From the NCBI GenBank assembly GCA_019009955.1, contig CM032228.1, positions 5,394,501-5,458,500 on the forward strand: a stretch of DNA of 64,000 nt. The letters run 5' to 3'. Both the position numbers and the translations under genes were made by a program. The DNA is from Riptortus pedestris (taxonomy: Eukaryota; Arthropoda; Insecta; Hemiptera; Alydidae). Positions 12,048 through 23,370 of the stretch are shown in pieces. The notes under the pieces are model-generated. The model searched no databases, was not told the origin of the DNA, and worked only from the letters and a program-made list of their open reading frames with translations. How positions within the stretch are numbered: position 1 is the stretch's first letter; every line of letters begins with the position of its first letter.

Positions 12048-12840
12048 CTGTTAACGACGTAGCGGTTTTTGTTTGATAGTTGCCAAACTCGATATTTAGC
12101 CGTTTTATGTAAAAAGAAAGACCAAGTTCCTTAATGGCTGAAATCGGACCATTGTCAGGTGGGCTGTAGAGGGGGGAATTTCGAAAATTCGAAATATCTC
12201 CGTTACTGTACATCGGATGGAAAACTTGTATAGAACCATTCTTATTGCAAATTAAATTTACTATAAATATTGCTATGTACATTTATTCTTATCTTGAATA
12301 TTAACCGAAATATTTGCATTTTTGTCTTCGACAACTACTCCCCCACTTCTACTCGAGTAACATAAACAATACTTTGTTATATACTAAATTACATTATTCG
12401 AAGATTAAATATCAAATATTGTTATCCAGAGACCTTTATTATGCGAGATAGGTGCAAATATGTTCTTGTACCTGCCCCCCCCGTCTTAAATTCTTGGACT
12501 TCTAAATTTTACTGATTCAGATAAAAATTATTCTGATTCATTATAAATTACAGTACTAGGTATAGTACATATTCTGACATGTTTAATATTCTGACATGGG
12601 TAATATTATATTCTGACATGTTTTAGTTATTGTTTTTCTTTCAGCTGAGCCGTTTGCAGATCTGTTTGTTTACATTTGAGACGCTTCTCGCCGGCTGGTG
12701 AAATATTTCTTATTACCGTTTGTATTTATTCACTTAATATTCAGGGTGGTGTTGTGTTAGCAGTATGTAGGTTTATCTATAATTAATTTTCACGAGTCAA
12801 ATCTGCTTAGTTTACGCAGTCCCTGCGTGACGGACTTTTA
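11862..12840 (-). repeat. HINE-like repeat, full length
   Basis: Read on the plus strand it begins at the palindrome end (GATTTCCCTTAAGGGGAATC), has a (TA)n core at 12003-12040 and the C-rich tract, and ends with CAAATCTGCTTAG and TACGCAGTCCCTGCGTGACGG. One of the most complete copies, about 980 bp. Confidence 0.88.
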
Positions 12841-13399
12841 TACTTGTGCCTTAGACTTCCATCACCCTCATTCCAGGATTTATCGCAAAATTTATGGTTT
12901 CACATAGTTTTATTTCAGCGCTTCCTCAATTTTATTTCGTTATATTTTATATGTTTTAATTATTTTGTAAACATTTTTTCTTTATTCTATCATTTTAATT
13001 TAGAAAATTGAAATAAATGATACTAAGAGACATCGCCGAGTTGCAGAGATCATCATGTTAATAAATAAATAATTTCTATTGCCTAAGTATTGGCGGATGC
13101 TTGTTAAAGCCTTGTTATATTGCTGTTTTTATTTCCATTTAGCTCACAATAAAATGCTGGCAAGGAAAGGCTCCTAACTTGTAGATTATTCGACCACATT
13201 CTGTTTTAATAATTAGTCCTGGTAATAAAACATACACAAATCTTATATAAATTTTGTTTAACATTAATGTTATAGAACACAAGATTAACTATACATCAAC
13301 ATAGTACTACACATCACAAACATCCGGTTCCTTCCATATATAAATACTATAACCTTGCTTCCTTAACAGTGTAGCCACATATAACATCTTCTCTCTTTT
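12841..13399. other. no gene seen
   Basis: AT-rich sequence between a HINE-like copy and a gypsy remnant. A few short T-rich runs. No feature supported. Confidence 0.45.
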
Positions 13400-13790
13400 C
13401 AATCTTTGAGCCTTGCTGGCACTCTCCTGCACCTCTTAGGTCTTGACGCTGGTGCAACAATGTTTGTAGCATTTCCAGTACCCTCATCTACCTGAAACGA
13501 CGCCAGGCGAAGATGTACTCTATTCCGCCTGACCACTCTGCCAGTATCAAGGTCCTCCACTATGTACGATCTTGGCGCAACATGTTTTTGAAGAATTCTC
13601 CCTCGATGCCAGTAGTAGACTTTTGGGTACTGGATGGATACGAGATCTCCAGGACTGAATTCCTTGAGCTCTTTAGCACTCCGATCATTATAGCTCTTGG
13701 CAATTGCACGTTCTTTTGACGTAGGGGAACAAAACGTTTTACGATTTCCATTTTTCTGAAGTAGGCCATTCTTTGAATCGTTGCTCTGAT
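13400..13790 (-). pseudogene. Ty3/gypsy Pol, integrase C-terminal remnant
   Basis: On the minus strand the frames read LKEFSPGDLVSIQYPKVYYW, then HVAPRSYIVEDLDTGRVV and RRNRVHLRL. This is the GPY/F-like C-terminus of Ty3/gypsy integrases (PGD.V.......PRSY.V....G...RRNR.HLR). It is followed by a basic, Pro/Ala-rich end. Frame changes show that it is inactive. Confidence 0.7.
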
Positions 13791-14249
13791 CTAATGGAAG
13801 TAATCAACCAGCTAGAGTAGGTCCTCTATTCCAACAGCTTGAGAGAATTACTGGCCTACATACCTCCAAACAATTCTTATAGAAAATCTTCGAAATTATT
13901 TTTAATCAAATAATCGACACATTTGAGAAAGCATGTTGTTCTCGAACAATACGTGTTCCGCGAAAATAGTTACTTGGACAACATACTATTTTCCTAAGGA
14001 TAAAATTCATACTTGTGTGATACCTCAGAATAATACAATTAATGGAATAAGTGTGTTAAGGTTTGAAATAATGAACAACAGGAAACCTGTAAACTAGGTT
14101 TTATTAGACAAAAGTGTTTACTCTACAAAATCATATTGAACACTGAATTAGGTTAGGTTAAACAACATGTGTTAAATTGAAACAATTGAATCACGGCAGT
14201 AATAATGAACAATATATTATTTTCTCCTACCAACATAAAAGTTGTGTAG

Positions 14250-14800
14250 ATAAGTCGGAGAGCGGCGGTTTCTAGAGCTGCGCCTCAGAACTGCGTTAAG
14301 GCTTGGCCACAGGCCTTGGTTCATCTGCTTGGTGTCTCGCTGAAGTAGGGTCTTCCCTTGATTCTTCATTTTCTCGTAGGCGATCGTCCTGGTTAATATT
14401 CGAGTTCATATGTTCTAGCTGGGTCTCCTCTTGCCTAGCTCCTTCAGTATACTCTCGTCCGTCTGGCAGTCTGTCATGGGCATACTCCGGGTTTGCGTCT
14501 AGAAGACTAACATCGCCCACCAGCGGTTCGTACTTCGACTGTCTCACGTTTCTACGAAGAAGCACTGGGCCAGGTGCGAGAAGCCAGGAAGGAGCGGAAC
14601 TACCATTGCCCGATTTCCTGGGATCCTTGAACACCCGTTCTTGTGGAGTCTCATGACATAGACAGGAGAAGAGCATCGTTCCCACAGATGAGTCCTTATG
14701 ACGGGAAAAATACTTTTTTGTTCATTCGTTGTCAGACCATATTTATTCACAGCTTTTATCAGGATCCATAGAATGGCATCCCCTGATCTGGAGTACATCC
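14250..14800 (-). pseudogene. second retroelement Pol C-terminal remnant
   Basis: A 129-codon frame (14296-14685) contains LLAPGPVLLRRNVRQSKYE, PLVGDVSLLDANPEYAH and RLPDGREY, typical of the region after the integrase core of Ty3/gypsy-like elements. A second frame (14544-14798) with NKYGLTTNEQKS appears to be the preceding part shifted by one frame. No LTR was recognised. The family assignment rests on motif memory only. Confidence 0.55.
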
Positions 14801-15326
14801 ACCGAAGATTGTTCTCTGCCAGTTAGGGCGCTCTCAGCCGATGGATTCCGTCAACATCTGACTGAAAAGCGAGGAGGACACGGAAGTTGGTGAACTGGGA
14901 CTATTTGGTCCAAGGTAATCAATATAGATCGATTATGGTAAATAGATTGCTAATTAATTGCTGCGGGTTGGAGGGAGGTTGCCTTTAGCTGTCAAAAGGT
15001 TTGGTTAGCTGCTACTAGGGGCAGGATTCAACTTACTCTTACTTACGTGACCGTAAACAGAAACTAGAAGTTAATTATATCAGTGGTTTAAAGGTATTTC
15101 TCGTTGGCAAACAATTACCCGACGACAGTGAAACAGGGGAGGAGGAGAACCTTGCTGTCTTAACAGAAACGAGAGTGAAGCAGCATAACGTATGGTATAA
15201 TTATTTTATGTTTAGTCGAAGACTATATAATGACAAAAAAACTTATGGTTGATTCATATTGAGGAAGGTAAACATATTTCATATCTTCAAGGAAATACAA
15301 AGATAACAGAAGTGATAAATAATAAA
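14801..15326. other. no gene seen
   Basis: Unassigned sequence between the retroelement remnant and the 3' end of the glycine-rich gene. Confidence 0.4.
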
Positions 15327-15332
15327 TTTATT
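15327..15332 (-). terminator. polyA signal of the glycine-rich gene
   Basis: AATAAA on the minus strand, about 70 nt downstream of the stop codon at 15401-15403. Confidence 0.7.
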
Positions 15333-15400
15333 GTGAAAACTGCCTAGAGGTTTGATGTTTGTGAACAACTATCTTCATTATGTTGTAGACAGCATGAGGT

Positions 15401-16421
15401 TTACCATTTGCCTCCTTTGCCACCTGAGCTACCACCTCCTTTGCCACCTGAGCTACCACCTCCTTTGCCACCTCCGCTTCCGCCTCCGCCTCCGCCTCCG
15501 CCTCCTTTGCCACCTCCGCTGCTACCGCCCCATCCACCTCCACCTCCGGAGCTACCTCCTTTGCCACCTCCACTGCCACCTCCGCTGCCACCTCCTTTGC
15601 CTCCTCCGTTTCCGCCTCCACCGCCACCTCCTTTGCCACCTCCGTTACCACCTCCGTTACCACCTCCCCAGCCGCCACCACCTCCGGCTCCTTTCCCACC
15701 TCCGCCGCCGCCGCCGTGTCCGCCGCCGTTACCACCTCCGCCTCCTTTGCCACCGCCATTACCGCCTCCACCTCCGCCTCCCTTGCCGCCTCCACCGCCG
15801 CCGCCGTGTCCACCGCCGTTACCACCTCCACCTCCTTTGCCACCTCCACCGCCGTTACCACCTCCGCCTCCTTTGCCACCTCCACTGCCACCGCCGTTAC
15901 CACCTCCTTTGCCACCTCCGCTGCTGCCACCCCAGCCTCCTCCACCACCGGAGCTACCTCCTTTGCCTCCTCCTCCACTAACTCCTTTGCCGCCTCCGCC
16001 TCCACCTCCTCCTCCTCCACCACCGCTTTTGCCACCACCGTTACCACCTCCTTTACCTCCGCCACCGTTTCCTTAAAATAAAGAAATTTTATTGTTAAAG
16101 GATTTATAATTAAGTATATTCGTTAATTCAATACACAGATTCTATTATGGTCTTTTAAGTCCGTTATACATTGTATATAGTGCTTTTTATGATCCCCGTT
16201 TACATTTGTTTACTAAATGTTATGTCATTTACAAACAAATATAAAAAGCTAAGTACCTTTTAGCAGATCTCCCTGACGGGAAATCAGCTATTGACGTCGT
16301 ACTCACGAGGTGATTTCCGAAATATTTCCTCAAATGTCTATCGATTGTAACGTGGAGACGACGAAAATGAGATGCGAGATCTATGTATGTATGTATATAT
16401 GTATGTATGTATGTAAGCATG

Positions 16422-16506
<85 letters not shown>

Positions 16507-17966
16507 CTATTAACGCTCTAGTAATGTTTGTTTAACCATTTAATATTTAAACGTTGTGAAACTAAAGATCAAATTCGTTAATGGCTGAAATCCGACCACC
16601 AGTGGAAAGGGGGGGGGGGTTGATGGTGGTAATTTCGAAAATATTAAACGAAATATTTCCATATTTCAGTTTTTTGTGATCAGTAAAGCCCCACTCCTAC
16701 TCATGTAATATTAACTGTAAGCTGTATATAATGAACCACTGTATTACAAGCTTGAATGCCAAATATGCTTTTCATTGAACTTTTAATTTGTGAGCTACAT
16801 TTAAATAAATGACAAACTTGGGAAATCTGCTTAGTTAACGCAGCCCCTGCATGATGGACTTTTTGATATACTTTGACAACGCACTCATCCTACAATTGCC
16901 GCGAATACAAGGACCATTTGTTTTAGCAGATTTCCCTTAAGGGAAATCAATTATTGAGGTCGTACTCATGACGCAATTTTCGAAACATTTCTACGAATGT
17001 CCATCGATCCTACCCAGGAGATGACGAAAATGAGGTCCGTTCAAAACTATATATATTTGTCTGTTAACACTCTAGCGGTCGTAATTTTGGTTTAATCGTC
17101 ACCAAACTTGGTATTTTACCGTTTTATATAAAAAGAAAGATCAAGTTGGTTATCGGATTGAATTTGGACGAGTGGGAGAGGGGGGTTAGAGGGGAGGATT
17201 TTCGAAATATCTTCGTTACTATAACTCGAATCGAAAAGTTGTATAGAACCAACTTATTGAAAATTACATTTACTATAAATATTGTATATAATTTTATTCT
17301 CTATCTTGAATATTAACCGAGATATTTGCATTTTTCAGTCTTCAGAAAACCCCTACTTCTACTCATGTTACATAAACAATATTCTGTTATATAATAGACC
17401 ACTTTACTGGAAGCTTAAATCCTAAATATTCTTTTCAAGAGAACTTTATTATACTAGATAAATTTAAATATTTTCTAGTGACCCCCCCCCGTCTTAAATT
17501 CTTGGACTACTAAAATTCGATTGATTGAGATAAAAATTATTCTGATTCATTATTAATTACGGTAGTGGGGTTCGTGAATATTTTTCAATAAAGTTAATAT
17601 GCTATATTCTGATATATTTAAGTAATTGATTTTTTCCGGTGAGAGGTTGGCTGACCTGTTTGTTTGCATTTTCGGCGCTTCCAAACGAGGGTTATTAAAA
17701 TTGACTGAAAGATTTCTTATTACCGTTTGTATTTACTTCACCGTGGCGTTGTGATACCAGTATGTAGATTTATCTATTGTTAAACTTCAGGAGGGATATC
17801 TGCTTAGTTTACGCAACCTATTATTGACGGACTTTGTAATTTTAAGTTATTCCTTCAGTTAATAAGAAGAGTTTAAAATAAATACTAGTAATATATATTT
17901 ACCCCATGTGGCGATTACTGCATGCAAGCAGGCAACGAAAAGCAGGAATACGAGGAAGTGCCTCAT
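15401..17966 (-). CDS. secreted glycine-rich protein, two exons
   Basis: Exon 1 (17903-17966) starts at ATG 17966 and encodes MRHFLVFLLFVACLHAVIA, a clear signal peptide, then TW and one base before a GT donor (17902-17901). Exon 2 (15401-16071) begins after an AG at 16073-16072. Phase 1 joins phase 2, giving 245 codons with stop (244 aa). The mature part is almost only Gly with Lys, Asn, Ser, His and Trp, in blocks such as GKGGGNGGG and GGGGWGGSS, and ends GGKGGKW. It resembles glycine-rich cuticle proteins, or acanthoscurrin/ctenidin-like antimicrobial peptides of chelicerates; the sequence does not decide between them. TATA box, initiator and polyA signal are all in place. The Pro-rich and Ala/Glu/Val-rich frames over exon 2 are shadows. 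The intron holds two HINE-like copies. Confidence 0.88.
16258..16864 (-). repeat. HINE-like repeat, internally shortened, in the intron
   Basis: On the plus strand it begins TTAGCAGATCTCCCTGACGGGAAATCAGC and ends GGGAAATCTGCTTAG, then the CGCAGCCCCTGC hairpin. The core has (GTAT)n, (TA)n and (CA)n runs at 16384-16500. The middle part is deleted relative to full copies. Confidence 0.85.
16921..17835 (-). repeat. HINE-like repeat, near full length, in the intron
   Basis: Starts with the exact palindrome GATTTCCCTTAAGGGAAATC on the plus strand. It carries all internal blocks with almost no TA core, and ends in a diverged hairpin end (ACGCAACCTATTATTGACGG). It lies 57 bp from the previous copy in the same orientation. 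Confidence 0.87.
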
Positions 17967-17986
17967 GGTGAGATGTCTTCCTCCGT

Positions 17987-18020
17987 GTACTGCCACCTGT
18001 TGGAGCCGGGGGCTTTATAT
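17987..18020 (-). promoter_or_regulatory. core promoter of the glycine-rich gene
   Basis: A TATA box (ATATAAA, 18020-18014) lies 29 nt upstream of a CAGT initiator (17992-17989) on the minus strand. The resulting leader is about 25 nt before the ATG at 17966. The spacing is what arthropod TATA/Inr promoters show. Confidence 0.75.
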
Positions 18021-18170
18021 GGCAGGCTCTACCATCAGCTGTGCCAACACTAACCATTGTTAATCTGTTTGCTTGCTGACAGCTATTGGATCGTCTCAAT
18101 AATCAGCTGGTATGCAGGCCACCTCCAATGCAACCCAATTTCCACTTGATTCAATAGAATCTAAAATCTT

Positions 18171-18398
18171 GATTATTAACCAAGGCAGTTGAATTTCTTA
18201 GTTTTCGGCTTTCAGTAAACTCCAATCATATTCATGCCATATTAGAAATAAGCTGTTTTATTATGAACCACTTTATTTGGAGCCGAAACACCAAATATTG
18301 TTCTTACTGAACTTATTCGTTTTGAGATAAATGCAAATACGTGGGACGCACGTGGGAAATCTGCTTAGTTACTGCAGCCCCTGTGTGATGGACTTCTT
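18171..18398 (-). repeat. HINE-like repeat, partial (hairpin end only)
   Basis: Matches the last third of the family up to GGGAAATCTGCTTAG and TGCAGCCCCTGTGTGATGG. It ends 5 bp before the left end of the Harbinger element. Confidence 0.75.
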
Positions 18399-18452
18399 AA
18401 GCTAAGTGTCGACTTGAGACCAAATCTCGAGAGAAAGTCTTGAGATTGGTTA

Positions 18453-18661
18453 TTATTGTTATTAATTTATTAACGTCCACTTTTTGCAACTTAGGCTAAT
18501 CGGGACGGGTTATCTACAGGTTACCCTTTTCTATTAGCAGATTTCCCAGCATTCTATTAGCAGAATCAGCTATTGAGGTCTTACTCATGACGCGAGTTTC
18601 GAAAAATTTCTTCAAATGTCCATCGATCCTACCCAGGAGATGACGAAAATGAGGTTCGTTT

Positions 18662-18736
<75 letters not shown>

Positions 18737-19425
18737 CTGTTAACGCTCTAGCGGTCGCAATTTTTGTTTGATCGTTACCAAACTCGGAATTTAATCGTTT
18801 TATGTAAAAAGGAAGATCAAGTTCGTTAACGGCTGAAATCGGACCAGTGGGAGGGGGAGGGGGGGTTCAGAGGGGGGACGTTGGAAAATTCAAAATATCT
18901 CTGTTATTATGCGTCGGATCGAAAAATTGTATAGAATAAATCTTATTGCAAATTAAATTTACTATAAATATTGTTCTATACATTTTTCTGTATCTTAAAT
19001 ATTAACCGAGATATTTGCATTTGTATTCTGCGTGTGGTCACCAGTAGGCTATGTTCGGACTTTCCGCCGAGAGCTCTGGTGGCCGTTTCCATAACTATTC
19101 GTCCCTCGTGAATAGGTTTAGAGGTTAGGTTAACTGTTTTTTGGGGCTAGAAACTACTGGGTTATTACGCCCTAAATAATGTTTTAGGTTTAGAGGTTTC
19201 TTACTACTACAGTTGTTATTAGGCAGATTTCTCTATTGCTTAACCACGTGGGAAATCTGCTTAGTTTACGCAGCCCCTGCGTGACGGACTTTTCTTTCCA
19301 GGGTGGGATTTTAGGACGTTATTTAATGAATTTCGTCACTAAATAATTTCCTTTGCCCAGGCGCGAATCGAACTCGCCACTCTAGGTTTACCATGTGAGA
19401 TAAAGGTCAACGCTTTAACCTCGAG
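18453..19425 (-). repeat. SINE split by a HINE-like insertion
   Basis: SINE tail at 18453-18530 and SINE head with B box at 19294-19425, both matching the copy at 8278-8510 in reverse. It is flanked by the direct repeat GAGATTGGT on both sides, which is a target-site duplication in the Harbinger sequence. Confidence 0.82.
18533..19293 (-). repeat. HINE-like repeat (variant subfamily) inside the SINE
   Basis: Because it interrupts a known SINE, its ends can be placed within a few bases: TTAGCAGATTTCCC on the left, GTGACGGACTTTT on the right. The half next to the hairpin end is replaced by a block (GGTTTAGAGGTTAGG, CTAGAAACTACTGGG) that occurs elsewhere only at 23400-23640, which defines a second subfamily. 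TA core at 18668-18731. Confidence 0.87.
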
Positions 19426-19641
19426 ATTGGTCCCAGGTTCTTGTCCATTTGAGATCTCTTGCGATCTCGAGACTGGTGCGGGAGATTCGACGGAGACTTT
19501 CGTCTCGAGACCAAGACTTTTGCGGTTCGACTAGAGACTCATCTTGCAGTATTCTGTGTGACACCGTAATGTATTGCAGTTCGATTGTTTGTGGTTATAA
19601 ACATTTTTATTCTGCAAAATGGATTCGCGTCAGTCCCTAGC

Positions 19642-20284
19642 TTTTAGCTGATTTCCCTTAAGGAAACCAGCTATTGAGGTTGTACTCATGACGCGATTTT
19701 CGAAATTTTTCTTCAAATGTCCATCGATCCTACCCAGGAGATGACGAAAATGAGGTCCGTTCAAAGTGTGTATATATATATATATATATATATACATATA
19801 TTTGTCTGTTACCGCTCTAGTGGTCGCAATTTTTGTCTTATCGTTACCAAACTTGATATATAATCGTTTTATGTAAAAAGAAAGATCAAGTTCGTTAACG
19901 GCTGAAATCGGACCAGGGGGAGGGGGGGGCTTAGAGGGGGAGAATTTCTAAAATTCTTAATATCTCCGTTAGTGTGCGTCGGATCGAAAAATTGTATAGA
20001 ACCAATCTTATTGCAAATGTAATGTTCTATAAATGTTGTTATGTACTTTTCTTAACTATCTTGATTATTAACTGAGATATGCATTTTTTAGTTTTTTGTC
20101 TTCAGTAAACCCCCACTCCTACACATCTCATATTAACAATGTTCTATTATGTTATGACTTTATTTGAAGCTTAAATACCAAATATTGTTCTCATTGAACT
20201 TTTAAGTTTTGAAATAAATGCAAATACGTGGCGCACGTCGGAAATCTGCTTAGTTAACGCAGCCCCTGCTTGACGGACTTTTTT
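19642..20284 (-). repeat. HINE-like repeat inside the Harbinger transposase gene
   Basis: Runs from TTTTAGCTGATTTCCC to GCTTGACGGACTTTT. It separates the apparent ATG of the Harbinger transposase (19619-19621) from the rest of its N-terminal region. TA core at 19770-19798. Confidence 0.85.
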
Positions 20285-20289
20285 AATTG

Positions 20290-20565
20290 CATATAAGATT
20301 GTAGAAAAACGGAAAATTAAAATAAAAAAAAAGTGCTGGGTAAGGAAATGGCTGGATCGTCGAATTAATTTGGGAGCCGGTTCAACTCTCATTAATGAGT
20401 TACGTTTGGAGGATGCACATCGGTTTCAAAATTGTATTCGGATGTCTGTCGTGCAATTCGAACAACTAGTAGATTTAGTAAAACATCAGATTATCAAGCA
20501 AGATACAAAATCGCGTGATGCAATTTTTGTTTATGACAGATTATTGGTCACAAATCGCAATTGAA
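20290..20565 (+). pseudogene. Harbinger (HARBI1-like) transposase, N-terminal fragment
   Basis: The frame reads KKKCWVRKWLDRRINLGAGS, LINELRLEDAHRFQNCIRMS, then FEQLVDLVKHQIIKQDTKSR. This is the conserved N-terminal region of PIF/Harbinger transposases. The DDE domain is missing, so this copy is non-autonomous and decayed. Confidence 0.8.
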
Positions 20566-20712
20566 TTTTTTCGCCATTTCTTCATGTGCACTATTTTTCA
20601 AACCTCGATTCCTGTATAATTTGTGAATAATATTCCACAAAATTCCTTTTCCTCGTATAGATTAATCAAATTGAAAATTTCATCGTCTGTCCACTGCCGC
20701 ACACTCATTTTA
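20566..20712 (-). pseudogene. Harbinger Myb/MADF-like protein, N-terminal fragment
   Basis: Minus strand from the ATG at 20710-20708: MSVRQWTDDEIFNLINLYEE, followed by a frameshifted continuation. It matches the better copy at 51317. In Harbinger elements this protein helps bring the transposase to the element ends. Confidence 0.75.
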
Positions 20713-20984
20713 CCAAATGTAATAAACACAAAAGAATAAATTTTGAAGAAAAAAACACCCTCTTTGATAGCAATCTGCTAAGCAAGTCTCAGACTGAGGT
20801 CTCAGCTGTTCCAACATTGCCGGTAGACTTGAGACTAGAGGCCGAGAGCAGGAATGATCCTGTGACAAATCCTCTCTCAGAGACCGATCTCAGACTCAGG
20901 TACATTTGAGTCAAGTCTAGAGACTATTTTTTCTCAATTGGACACTTACATTTAGATTATGGGGCTTTCGAGTAAGGCTGTCTT

Positions 20985-21200
20985 ATCCTTATAATCATCA
21001 GGTAAATGGAAAAGCCGAATCAGCGGTAAAAATCTACGCAAGAAAGGCAATGATGAAAAAGGTGATTTCTTTAGTGCATTGTTGGAATAGAGAAATACAC
21101 CTCTGCAGGACATCAAGTTCGGTCCAGCACAGCTATTGATGAGTACAACGAAAGGGCTACTTCCAACAAACCCTGACCTCCTCAAGTGGCAAGAGGAGTA
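20985..21200 (+). pseudogene. Ty3/gypsy integrase fragment
   Basis: Frames give NGKAESAVKI, a LL.WRN.PL-like block, then KFGPAQLL and TTKGLLPTNPDLLKWQE. These are the steps found in the second half of gypsy integrases. Several frameshifts. Begins about 40 bp beyond the Harbinger end. Confidence 0.62.
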
Positions 21201-21713
21201 GTGGAGAGATGGGAGGAACGGAAGAGGGCCTAAAAAACAGCCTACCAGGGCCTCCGCTACCATATGTGCAAAGTGTGCAATGTACACGAGCGCCAACCTT
21301 TAGGGGCGCCAAAACCAAGGGCCCCCAAAAAAATAGATTTTATTCGGTTTATTTCATTTTGATATTTTAGTCTACAAATAAATATGACTTTTAAAGTTCA
21401 GTTCTTTGCTTTATTTAAACAGAAACCTACCATAAAAAAAAAAAAAAAGATAATTCAAAATGCCTTAAGGGACGCTAAAATCCTTTTTTGCACACAGGCG
21501 CCAGTAGCCCTTACGGGGACCCTGCAGACTATGACCTGCCTCCGCTCCAGGTCCATAAGCTATCCTTTTAAGTTAAACGGTTTTATTGAAACAAAAATAA
21601 AGATAAAGATGATGATAATAATAATAATAATCTAATAAATAATCCTAGGTCCTAGACAGCAGAAATCACAGCACTCTCCTAATCAATTTAGGGCATACAT
21701 CAGCCAAATAAAT
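21201..21713. other. no gene seen
   Basis: Contains an A-run (21434-21448) and an AT-rich ATAATAATA run at about 21612-21632. No recognisable coding sequence. Confidence 0.45.
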
Positions 21714-22327
21714 TAAAGTCCGTCACGCAGGGCTGCATAAACAAAGCACATTTCCCTCGTGTAGTTTAAAAATTGATAAATCTACTTTCTGCTAACCCAA
21801 CAGTACCGTCAATATTAAGTGAATAAATATAAACGCCAATAAGAAACCTCCAGACGGGATGCGTTTTAAAGGTGAACAAACAGGTCTGCTAACCTCTTAC
21901 AGAAAAGAAAAACAATTACTGAAATATATCAGAATATAACATATTAATTTTATTGAAATCTATTTACTATTTCTAGTACTGTAATTTATAATGAATGAGA
22001 ATATTTATAATAATATCATGGTACATAAACAATACTCTGATATACTTATAATAAAAGTCACGCAGGGGCAAGATACAGAATAAATGTATAGAACAATATT
22101 TATAATATATTTAATTTTCAATAAGATTGATTCTATACAATTTTTCGATCCGACGCATAATAACGGAGATATTTCGAATTTTCCGGAAATCCCCCCTATA
22201 AACCCCCCCCCCTCCCACTGGTCCAATTTTAGCCATTAACGAACTTGATCTCCTTTTTACATAAAACGATTAAATTTCGAGTTTGGTGACGATCAAACAA
22301 AAATTGCGACCGCTAGAGCGTTAACAC

Positions 22328-22371
<44 letters not shown>

Positions 22372-22498
22372 AATTTTGAACGGACCTCATTTTCGTTATC
22401 TCCTGGGTAGGATCGATGGACATTTGAAGAAATTTTTCGAAGCTTGCGTCATGAGTACGACCTCAATAGCTGATTTCACTTAAGGGAAATCTGCTAAA
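21714..22498 (+). repeat. HINE-like repeat
   Basis: AAAGTCCGTCACGCAGGG start, C-tract at 22205-22213, TA core at 22331-22364, GATTTCACTTAAGGGAAATC palindrome and TGCTAAAA end. A segment in the middle is deleted. Confidence 0.87.
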
Positions 22499-22971
22499 AC
22501 ACATTATTCGAAGTTTAAATACCAAATATTGTTTTCAATAGACCTTTATTATAAGAGATACATGCTAATATGTTCTGTTTAAACTCCCCCCACCCCAGTC
22601 TTAAGTTTTTAGACTACCAAAATTTTAATGATTGATATGAAATTTATTCAGGATTCATTATAAATTACAGCTCTAGATATGGTAAATAGCTTTCAAAAAA
22701 ATTAATATGTTATATTCGGATATATTACATCAGTTGATTTTATACCCGTTGAAGAATATTTCTATCTATCTGTTCAGATCTGAAAGATTGGCAGACCTGT
22801 TTGTTCAGAATCTTCCCGTCGGGAGTTTGTTAAAGTTGACTGAAATTTTTTTATATTACCGTTTGTATTTATTCACTTAATATCATGGTTACCAGTATTT
22901 AGATTTATCTATTGAAAAACATCATGAGGTAAATCTGCTTAGTTTAAGCAGCTCCTGCGTGACGGACTTTT
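22499..22971 (-). repeat. HINE-like repeat, partial, tail-to-tail with its neighbour
   Basis: Hairpin half of the family on the minus strand, ending CTCCTGCGTGACGGACTTT. It starts exactly where the plus-strand copy stops, so one element probably inserted next to or into the other. Confidence 0.8.
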
Positions 22972-23370
22972 GATGTCTGTGTCTCCTGGTAGTTGCACAT
23001 TCCGATATGAACTTCTCAAAATCGAAGTGACCCTCTTCCTCTGACCCTGTTCAACATCCCTTGATAATGTATAAGATGATTCGAGTTGGGTTTCTCTTAA
23101 ACATCGTCTGGGTATCGGTATTGACCAATCCGGATGACATGATCCATGTAAGATCCTCAGAACAAGATCTAAAGGTGCCGTGGAATAGTTGCCCCAGCTC
23201 TTGCTGGATTATCAGGGAACAGAGGGTCGTCAAGATATACAAGATGTCTGCTGCGGATCACACAACAAGCAGCTTACAAATGTCTAGGCTCCCCTTAGGC
23301 ATTATGTCTAATATGGACACGGCACTGTTAGAAAGGGGTTACATCGGAGGCAGTGAACTCAGCTTTATGG
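22972..23370. other. unassigned, GC-richer sequence
   Basis: Base composition differs from the surrounding AT-rich repeats. A 119-codon plus-strand frame covers 23061-23420, but it runs into the HINE-like end and I recognise nothing in it or in the opposite frames. Confidence 0.35.

Larger units (their letters stand above)
18403..20948. mobile_element. Harbinger-type DNA transposon carrying nested insertions
   Basis: The left end begins TAAGTGTCGACTTGAG and the right end is complementary to TAAGTGTCCAATTGAG. Between them are subterminal GAGA/CTC-rich inverted repeats, a transposase N-terminus (plus strand) and a Myb/MADF-like ORF start (minus strand), the usual two-gene layout of PIF/Harbinger. 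A second copy of the right-hand end occurs at 51079-51530. The element contains a SINE, itself split by a HINE-like repeat, and a further HINE-like repeat. The target duplication is not clear. Confidence 0.75.

Noticed and set aside
13800..14250. Possible LINE endonuclease fragment (YIPPNNSYRKS)
   Set aside because: Only one short motif, no other domain steps in order.
15352..16081. Pro-rich, Arg/Leu-rich and Ala/Glu/Val-rich frames over the glycine-rich exon
   Set aside because: The spliced minus-strand glycine-rich gene has signal peptide, phase, promoter and polyA support; the others have none.
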